From NCBI GenBank assembly GCA_938045435.1, contig CALIBA010000180.1, positions 1 through 10,422 on the forward strand: a DNA stretch of 10,422 nt, written 5' to 3'. The notes under the pieces are model-generated. The model was not told where the DNA came from and did no database searches. It worked only from the letters and a program-made list of their open reading frames with translations. The position numbers were made by a program, and so were the translations under genes. The DNA comes from an uncultured Selenomonas sp. (GTDB lineage Bacteria > Bacillota > Negativicutes > Selenomonadales > Selenomonadaceae). Within the stretch, counting starts at the first letter, position 1, and every line of letters starts with the position of its first letter. Positions 6,235 to 10,422 of this stretch are shown here, piece by piece.

Positions 6235-8010
6235 ATGGATATACGGGAACATTTGAAACATCAGCCGCTGATCTTTGACGGCGGCATGGGAACATACTAT
6301 GCACAAAAGACGCATACGCGCGGTAAAGGGGTGGAGCTTGCAAATATTGAGATGCCCCTTATCGTAGGAGATATCCACACGGAATATATACGTGCAGGTG
6401 CACAGGCAATCAAGACGAATACATTTGCTGCCAACCGTATCGTCTATCAGGGAGATGAAAAACTTGTCCGGCAAATCTTACATGCAGGCTGGGAGATTGC
6501 CGCACGTGCCGCAGAGCCAACGGGAGCATTTATTTTTGCAGATATAGGGCCTGTTGTTGGGATGCCGCACACGGATATTCTTGATGAGTACCACTTTCTT
6601 GCAGAGGAATTCCTCGCGTGCGGGGCAAAGCATTTTCTCTTTGAAACAAACTCCTCGGCCGATGGATTGATTGAAACGGCCAGATACATTAAGAAAAAGT
6701 GTCCAGAGGCATTCATCTTAGATTCCTTTTCGGCATTTCCGGGCGGCTATACGCGGGATGGGCGTTTTGTTGAAGAACTTGTGCACGAAGTTGCAGACAG
6801 CCATGTTGTAGATGCTGTTGGATTTAACTGTATGAATGGAATCCATCAGATGAAGGAGCTGATCCATCGCCTCGAGCCGCATGACCTCCCACTTTCTCTC
6901 ATGCCAAATGCTGGACATCCGATCATCGTAGACGGGCGGACGTTTTACCAGAGTGATCCCAGTTATTTTGGAATAAGCCTTGCATCTCTTGCGCAGGAGG
7001 GCGTCTCCATCGTTGGCGGATGCTGCGGAACAACGCCGACATATATTCATGCGCTGTGTGATGCACTGGCAGGAGAGAAGCCATCCATCTCTGTTGTCGC
7101 ATCAGAAGGAACTGTGCCTGCCAAAGATACGCCGAAGAACCCTTTCTATGAGGCGCTAAAATCTCATATGAAACCCATTGCTGTCGAACTGGATCCACCG
7201 GAAACAGGGGATGCACATAAATTTTTGAAAGGAGCGCAGGAACTTCAAGCGGCGGGCGTTGATGCCATTACAATCGCAGATAACCCTATTGCGCGTGCCC
7301 GTATGGATGCATCTATGCTTGCAGCGCGCCTGCATCGTGAACTCGGCATTGAGCCAATTCCACATATGACCTGTCGTGACCGCAACCTCAATGCCATTAA
7401 GTCATTGCTTTTAGGTCTTAGTGCAGAGGGCATACATAATATCATTGCCATCACAGGTGACCCGATTCCTACAGCGGAACGAGATGATGTCAAGAGCGTT
7501 TATCAATTTAATTCAAGAAAGCTCGCTGCCTTTATCCGAGGTCTTAGCACACGAGGGGACATTGTCCCATTTCATATATTTGGGGCACTTAATGTCAATG
7601 CGAAACATTTTCCTACACAGATTACCCTTGCGAGGAAGAAAATCGAGGCAGGAATGCGGGGATTTTTTACACAGCCTGTATTGAGTGAGCGTGCAAAGGA
7701 AAATATGCGTTGTTTTCGTGACGCTTTTCCAGAGGCAGTCATCCTTGGCGGTCTTATGCCTGTCGTTAGTGAACGCAACGCGCGATTCATGGAGAGTGAG
7801 ATCACGGGGATTCATGTCGAAGAACGAATCATTGATTCTTATCGCGGACTGGATCGTGCAGAGGCAGAAGAACTTGCTGTCGAGCTTTCGCTTGCGATTG
7901 CAAAAGACATTGAACCCTATATTGATGGGTACTATATCATCACACCATTTTCGCGAACGGCACTTGTCGCTCGCATCGTAAAGGAACTGAGCAATAAGGG
8001 GAACATTTGA
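6235..8010 (+). CDS. yitJ: Bifunctional homocysteine S-methyltransferase / 5,10-methylenetetrahydrofolate reductase (YitJ-like)
   Basis: This 591-residue fusion has the architecture of Bacillus YitJ. Residues 1 to about 290 form a homocysteine methyltransferase domain with FDGGMGT near the N-terminus and zinc ligands Cys199, Cys263 and Cys264. Residues from about 312 to the end form a MetF-type flavin reductase, which makes 5-methyl-tetrahydrofolate from methylene-tetrahydrofolate. Its landmarks are VELDPPE with Glu318 as the probable acid, TCRDRN at 379-384, TGDP at 407-410 and a C-terminal YYIITPFSR segment. It lies 15 bases behind metH, with AAGAGGT (6218-6224) as ribosome site, so it probably supplies the methyl donor to MetH. 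The first domain may use another methyl donor such as S-methylmethionine, as proposed for this class; the sequence cannot decide. The TGA stop overlaps a TTG that starts a short nitroreductase-like stub. Confidence 0.94.
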   Translation: MDIREHLKHQPLIFDGGMGTYYAQKTHTRGKGVELANIEMPLIVGDIHTEYIRAGAQAIKTNTFAANRIVYQGDEKLVRQILHAGWEIAARAAEPTGAFIFADIGPVVGMPHTDILDEYHFLAEEFLACGAKHFLFETNSSADGLIETARYIKKKCPEAFILDSFSAFPGGYTRDGRFVEELVHEVADSHVVDAVGFNCMNGIHQMKELIHRLEPHDLPLSLMPNAGHPIIVDGRTFYQSDPSYFGISLASLAQEGVSIVGGCCGTTPTYIHALCDALAGEKPSISVVASEGTVPAKDTPKNPFYEALKSHMKPIAVELDPPETGDAHKFLKGAQELQAAGVDAITIADNPIARARMDASMLAARLHRELGIEPIPHMTCRDRNLNAIKSLLLGLSAEGIHNIIAITGDPIPTAERDDVKSVYQFNSRKLAAFIRGLSTRGDIVPFHIFGALNVNAKHFPTQITLARKKIEAGMRGFFTQPVLSERAKENMRCFRDAFPEAVILGGLMPVVSERNARFMESEITGIHVEERIIDSYRGLDRAEAEELAVELSLAIAKDIEPYIDGYYIITPFSRTALVARIVKELSNKGNI

Positions 8011-8090
8011 CGAATGCAGTCATCAAAGATATGATTGAATATCACAGTATCCGTCAGTTTAAGCCAGATAGAGTTCATAAAGATGTATAA
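8007..8090 (+). pseudogene. Nitroreductase-like N-terminal stub (27 codons)
   Basis: A TTG at 8007-8009 overlaps the stop of the preceding gene and has AAGGGG (7996-8001) at suitable spacing. The frame gives 27 residues ending at TAA 8088-8090. The part MIEYHSIRQFKPDRV looks like the first helix and phosphate-contacting Ser-Ile-Arg of nitroreductase-family flavoproteins, which begin with an RSIR-type motif. A normal member has about 170-250 residues, so nearly all is missing. The stop runs directly into the terminator stem. I infer an internal deletion that left the gene's start joined to its terminator. The family call rests on a short match, so it is moderate; a genuine short peptide is the alternative. 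Confidence 0.5.
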
Positions 8091-8137
8091 AAAGACCTGT
8101 GGTATCAGCAATACAGATGATACCACAGGTCTTTTTT
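8089..8137. terminator. Strong bidirectional Rho-independent terminator
   Basis: A perfect 14-bp stem, GACCTGTGGTATCA (8094-8107) and TGATACCACAGGTC (8118-8131), has a 10-base loop and is flanked by five A on the left and six T on the right. The A/T arms can extend the stem and give a U tract in either direction. It should end the methionine unit on the plus strand and the converging gene at 8248-8811 on the minus strand. Confidence 0.9.
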
Positions 8138-8144
8138 ATATTAT

Positions 8145-8186
8145 CCCCTTATAGGGGCGCGCAAACCACCCGTTTGACGGGTGGTT
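8145..8186. repeat. Paired hairpins, possible IS200/IS605-type end remnant
   Basis: Two compact palindromes lie 6 bases apart: CCCCT/AGGGG with a TAT loop (8145-8157) and the perfect 10-bp AACCACCCGT/ACGGGTGGTT with a TTG loop (8164-8186). Neither has a T tract on either side that would make it an ordinary terminator. From memory, paired hairpins of this look, including a CCACCCG/CGGGTGG stem, occur at ends of IS200/IS605-family elements in Firmicutes, where TnpA recognises imperfect palindromes. No transposase gene or fragment is visible nearby, so at most this is a solo end or scar. The remaining bases to 8247 hold nothing I can name. Confidence 0.4.
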
Positions 8187-8247
8187 ATGATTACACGCTA
8201 TTTATATGTCATTTCTTTTCTTTTACAAGTCCCTATGTATACTGTTT

Positions 8248-8811
8248 TCAATGCAGTGAAGTGCTTCTCAATACAAGAGGAAGCGTATGCACAACAGATG
8301 CCATTGTATGCAGATCGCTCACACTATATTTTGCCCATAGAGAAGAGACTTTCTTTTGGAAACTGCGCGCGGAAAGCGGTGCTTTCCGTTGTGCACGTAT
8401 ATTCTTTCGAATGCACTCTGCAAATTCTTCAGGGAGGGCTGCCGTGCGCTGTGAAAGTAAAATCTTTAAGTTTGTGTCGACGAGATAGAGATGGAGCGTT
8501 GGATCGATGAGATCTTCTTCCTTAGGCAACAGTTCATCTTTCACAAGAGAAAGGGAGAGGGGGGCATCCCCCCAACCATCCTTAAAAATGCCATCTATAT
8601 GGTAGAGGAGGAACAAAACATCGTCAATCTCTGTAACGGCAAGTTCGATTTTTCCTGTGCGAAATGCTTCGACAGCGATGGCATCTGTTCGCGAGAGTTG
8701 CAGCAGGAACATCATGCCATTTTTATCCACTTGAAACATCCCGCCATCTGACTGGGCTAAAATTGGAAGAGGAAAAGGGTCTCCAACAGAAAAATTGACA
8801 GATTCACTCAT
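8248..8811 (-). CDS. Uncharacterised protein, 187 residues
   Basis: I do not recognise this family. The gene is supported by a clear ribosome site: on the minus strand AAGGAGG lies 7 bases before the ATG at 8811, and a candidate -10 box lies further upstream. The protein starts MSESVNFSVGDPFPLPIL and looks soluble, with no signal peptide or membrane helix. The N-terminal two thirds alternate short hydrophobic stretches with acidic and polar residues, as in a beta-rich domain, including an FKDGWGDAPLSLSL segment near residues 75-88. The C-terminal part, from about residue 125, is more helical and basic (IRKNIRAQRK). It converges on the methionine unit and probably shares the terminator at 8089-8137. 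It is divergent from rfbA but nothing links it to sugar metabolism. The C-terminus lies only about 60 bases from the hairpin scar, so slight truncation is possible. Confidence 0.75.
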   Translation of the reverse strand: MSESVNFSVGDPFPLPILAQSDGGMFQVDKNGMMFLLQLSRTDAIAVEAFRTGKIELAVTEIDDVLFLLYHIDGIFKDGWGDAPLSLSLVKDELLPKEEDLIDPTLHLYLVDTNLKILLSQRTAALPEEFAECIRKNIRAQRKAPLSARSFQKKVSSLWAKYSVSDLHTMASVVHTLPLVLRSTSLH

Positions 8812-8835
8812 AGCAAAACCTCCTTATTTTATGGA

Positions 8836-8846
8836 ATTATATCATA
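8836..8846 (-). promoter_or_regulatory. Candidate -10 region for the minus-strand gene
   Basis: Read on the minus strand, 8846-8841 is TATGAT preceded by TGT (an extended -10), and the overlapping 8841-8836 is a perfect TATAAT. Both lie 25-35 bases before the ATG at 8811, leaving room for the AAGGAGG ribosome site. No good -35 hexamer is seen, which an extended -10 can tolerate. Confidence 0.5.
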
Positions 8847-8920
8847 ACACAGAAAAGGAAAAGCTTCTATGTCCGTCGAAACTTTTAAGGAAGCAAACAC
8901 TTTTATAAAGAGGTGACAGA

Positions 8921-9796
8921 ATGGTTCAGAAAGGAATTATTCTTGCTGGCGGTTCGGGTACGCGCCTGTATCCGCTGACAAAGGTCGTATCCAAGCAGCT
9001 TATGCCGATCTATGACAAGCCGATGATCTACTATCCTTTGAGTACGCTCATGCTTTCTGGAATACGGGAGATCCTCATCATTACGACGCCGGATGACAAC
9101 TTGCTCTATCAAGCACTGCTTGGCGATGGCAGTCAGCTGGGGCTTTCAATTTCGTATGCTGTGCAGCCGCGTCCGGATGGGCTTGCACAGGCATTTCTCA
9201 TCGGCGCAGATTTTATTGCAGGAGATGCCTGTGCACTTGTGCTAGGGGATAATATCTTCTATGGAGCGGATTTTGCTCAAGTGCTTCAGCGTGTTGTGCG
9301 TCAGGAGAGTGGAGCAACTGTTTTCGCTTACTATGTTTCTGATCCGGAACGATATGGCGTCGTTTCCTTTGATGCAAATGGACATGCGCTTTCTCTTGAG
9401 GAAAAACCTGTGCAGCCACAATCCAACTACGCCGTAACGGGGCTATATTTCTACGATAAAGATATTGTGGATATTGCACGGACAGTCCGTCCCTCTGCGC
9501 GTGGAGAACTGGAGATTACGGATGTGAACAAGGTGTACCTTGCGGCAGGAAAACTTCACGTGGAGCGTCTGCGGCGTGGTTATGCATGGCTCGATACGGG
9601 AACGCATGAGTCCCTTCTCGCAGCAGCATCTTTCGTTCAGACCATACAGGCACGACAGGGCCTCAAGATCTCTTGTATTGAGGAGATTGCCTATCGTATG
9701 GGATACATTGATGAGGAGCAGGTTCTTCGTCTTGCAGAACCTCTTGCAAAGAATGAGTATGGGACTTATTTGAAACGATTGATTCGAGAGCAATAA
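8921..9796 (+). CDS. rfbA: Glucose-1-phosphate thymidylyltransferase RfbA/RmlA
   Basis: RfbA joins dTTP and glucose-1-phosphate to give dTDP-glucose and pyrophosphate, the first step of dTDP-L-rhamnose synthesis for surface polysaccharide. The 291 residues match the usual length of about 290. The nucleotide-binding GGSGTR is at 10-15, with the catalytic Lys25 in VSKQLMPIYDKP. The metal-binding Asp110 is in LGDNIFYG, EEKP is at 160-163, VTGLYFYD at 172-179, and WLDTGTHES follows in the C-terminal third. All expected motifs are present, so it should be functional. ATG 8921 follows AAGAGGTGA (8908-8916). It is divergent from the unknown gene, and rfbC follows 14 bases later in the same operon. 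A TATAAA at 8904 is too near the ribosome site to be its promoter, and I see no convincing alternative in the gap. Confidence 0.97.
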   Translation: MVQKGIILAGGSGTRLYPLTKVVSKQLMPIYDKPMIYYPLSTLMLSGIREILIITTPDDNLLYQALLGDGSQLGLSISYAVQPRPDGLAQAFLIGADFIAGDACALVLGDNIFYGADFAQVLQRVVRQESGATVFAYYVSDPERYGVVSFDANGHALSLEEKPVQPQSNYAVTGLYFYDKDIVDIARTVRPSARGELEITDVNKVYLAAGKLHVERLRRGYAWLDTGTHESLLAAASFVQTIQARQGLKISCIEEIAYRMGYIDEEQVLRLAEPLAKNEYGTYLKRLIREQ

Positions 9797-9810
9797 AAAG
9801 GAGTATTTTT

Positions 9811-10365
9811 GTGAACGTTATTAAGACAGAACTTCCAGGTGTAGTGATCCTTGAACCGCAGGTTTTTGGTGATGCACGTGGTTGGTTTATGGAAAGCTGG
9901 TCAAAAAAAAAGATGGAGGCCATGGGGATCTCCGTGGATTTTGTGCAGGATAATCATTCTTTCTCTGCAGAGAAAGGAACACTGCGGGGGCTGCATTATC
10001 AGCTCAATCCAATGGCGCAGGCAAAAATGTTGCGTGTTTCGCGCGGTGTCATCTTTGATGTTGCGGTGGATATTCGCCGTGGATCACCCACCTATGCGAA
10101 ATGGGTCGGCGTGGAACTATCGGCCGAGAACTATCGCCAGCTTTTTATTCCGCGTGGATTTGCACATGGCTTTATTACACTTACCGATGATGTCGAAGTA
10201 CAGTATAAAGCGGATAATTTCTATTCTCCCGATTGTGATGGGAATATTCGTTGGGATGACCCAGAGATTGGTGTTGTGTGGCCCATTTCTCCTCGGGTGC
10301 TCTCAGATAAAGATTCTTCTGCACCGCTCCTTTCAGAGCGCACAGAGCTGAATTTTGTGTATTGA
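9811..10365 (+). CDS. rfbC: dTDP-4-dehydrorhamnose 3,5-epimerase RfbC/RmlC
   Basis: RfbC epimerises C3 and C5 of dTDP-4-keto-6-deoxy-glucose, the third step of dTDP-L-rhamnose synthesis. The 184-residue cupin protein matches the family length. It carries GDARGWF near residues 20-26, RGLHYQ with the catalytic base His62, Lys72, FIPRGFAHGF at 112-121, and VQYKADNFYSP with the conserved Tyr132 and Tyr138, then WDDPEIG. The start is GTG at 9811, 7 bases after AAAAGGAG (9796-9803); no ATG in frame fits better. It is 14 bases behind rfbA and surely cotranscribed. The second and fourth enzymes of the pathway, rfbB and rfbD, are not in the window and may lie to the right or elsewhere. Confidence 0.97.
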   Translation: MNVIKTELPGVVILEPQVFGDARGWFMESWSKKKMEAMGISVDFVQDNHSFSAEKGTLRGLHYQLNPMAQAKMLRVSRGVIFDVAVDIRRGSPTYAKWVGVELSAENYRQLFIPRGFAHGFITLTDDVEVQYKADNFYSPDCDGNIRWDDPEIGVVWPISPRVLSDKDSSAPLLSERTELNFVY

Positions 10366-10399
10366 GAAAAATCTTATTAAAAAAACATAAAAAAGGGGG

Positions 10400-10405
10400 T
10401 TGACG
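10400..10405 (+). promoter_or_regulatory. Candidate -35 box at the right edge
   Basis: TTGACG lies after an A/G-rich stretch downstream of rfbC. Exactly 17 bases remain to the end of the window, so a matching -10 would begin at the first base outside it. No terminator is seen between rfbC and this point. The alternative is that the TTG is a start codon, but the GGGGG before it has no spacing. Confidence 0.3.
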
Positions 10406-10422
10406 AAAGAGGAATGGAGTGC

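Noticed and set aside
5851..6474. Minus-strand open frame of 207 codons
   Set aside because: It spans the end of metH and the start of the next gene, both clearly coding on the plus strand. It contains no recognisable domain.
8099..8510. Plus-strand open frames across the terminator and the minus-strand gene
   Set aside because: They run through a strong terminator and hairpins, lack ribosome sites, and are antisense to a gene with good start signals.
8904..8909. TATAAA as the rfbA -10 box
   Set aside because: Transcription would begin at about the ribosome site, leaving no usable leader.

Overview
The window reads as a stretch of bacterial chromosome with mid-range GC, dense genes, good Shine-Dalgarno sites and mostly plus-strand transcription. 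An EAL-type cyclic-di-GMP phosphodiesterase, dTDP-rhamnose genes, a standalone methionine-synthase reactivation protein and a TatD-associated-type radical SAM protein together suggest a Negativicutes-like Firmicute, for example a Selenomonas relative. That placement is inference from gene content and protein flavour, not from a marker gene.

Layout. Positions 1-785 hold the 3' part of an EAL-domain protein cut by the window edge. queF (822-1310) and a pyridoxal/pyridoxamine kinase gene (1310-2146) follow, overlapping by one base, and a stem-loop terminator closes this block. A single radical SAM gene (2226-2885) comes next. After a promoter-bearing gap lies a three-gene methionine unit. It consists of a standalone MetH reactivation protein (3087-3767), a short cobalamin-dependent methionine synthase without a reactivation domain (3805-6219), and a fused homocysteine methyltransferase/methylenetetrahydrofolate reductase (6235-8010). 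Together these make methyl-tetrahydrofolate, transfer the methyl group to homocysteine through cobalamin, and repair cobalamin that has become oxidised.

The unit ends in a scarred zone (8007-8190). It contains a 27-codon stub resembling the start of a nitroreductase, a strong bidirectional terminator, and two small hairpins that may be a leftover IS200/IS605-type end. Convergent to this, on the minus strand, is an unrecognised 187-residue protein (8248-8811). Divergent from that gene are rfbA and rfbC (8921-10365), the first and third enzymes of dTDP-L-rhamnose synthesis, which supply cell-surface polysaccharide. A candidate -35 box sits at the right edge.

I found no clearly new system. The points most worth a second look are the split methionine synthase with its cysteine-rich reactivation protein, the scar at 8007-8190, and the unknown minus-strand gene.
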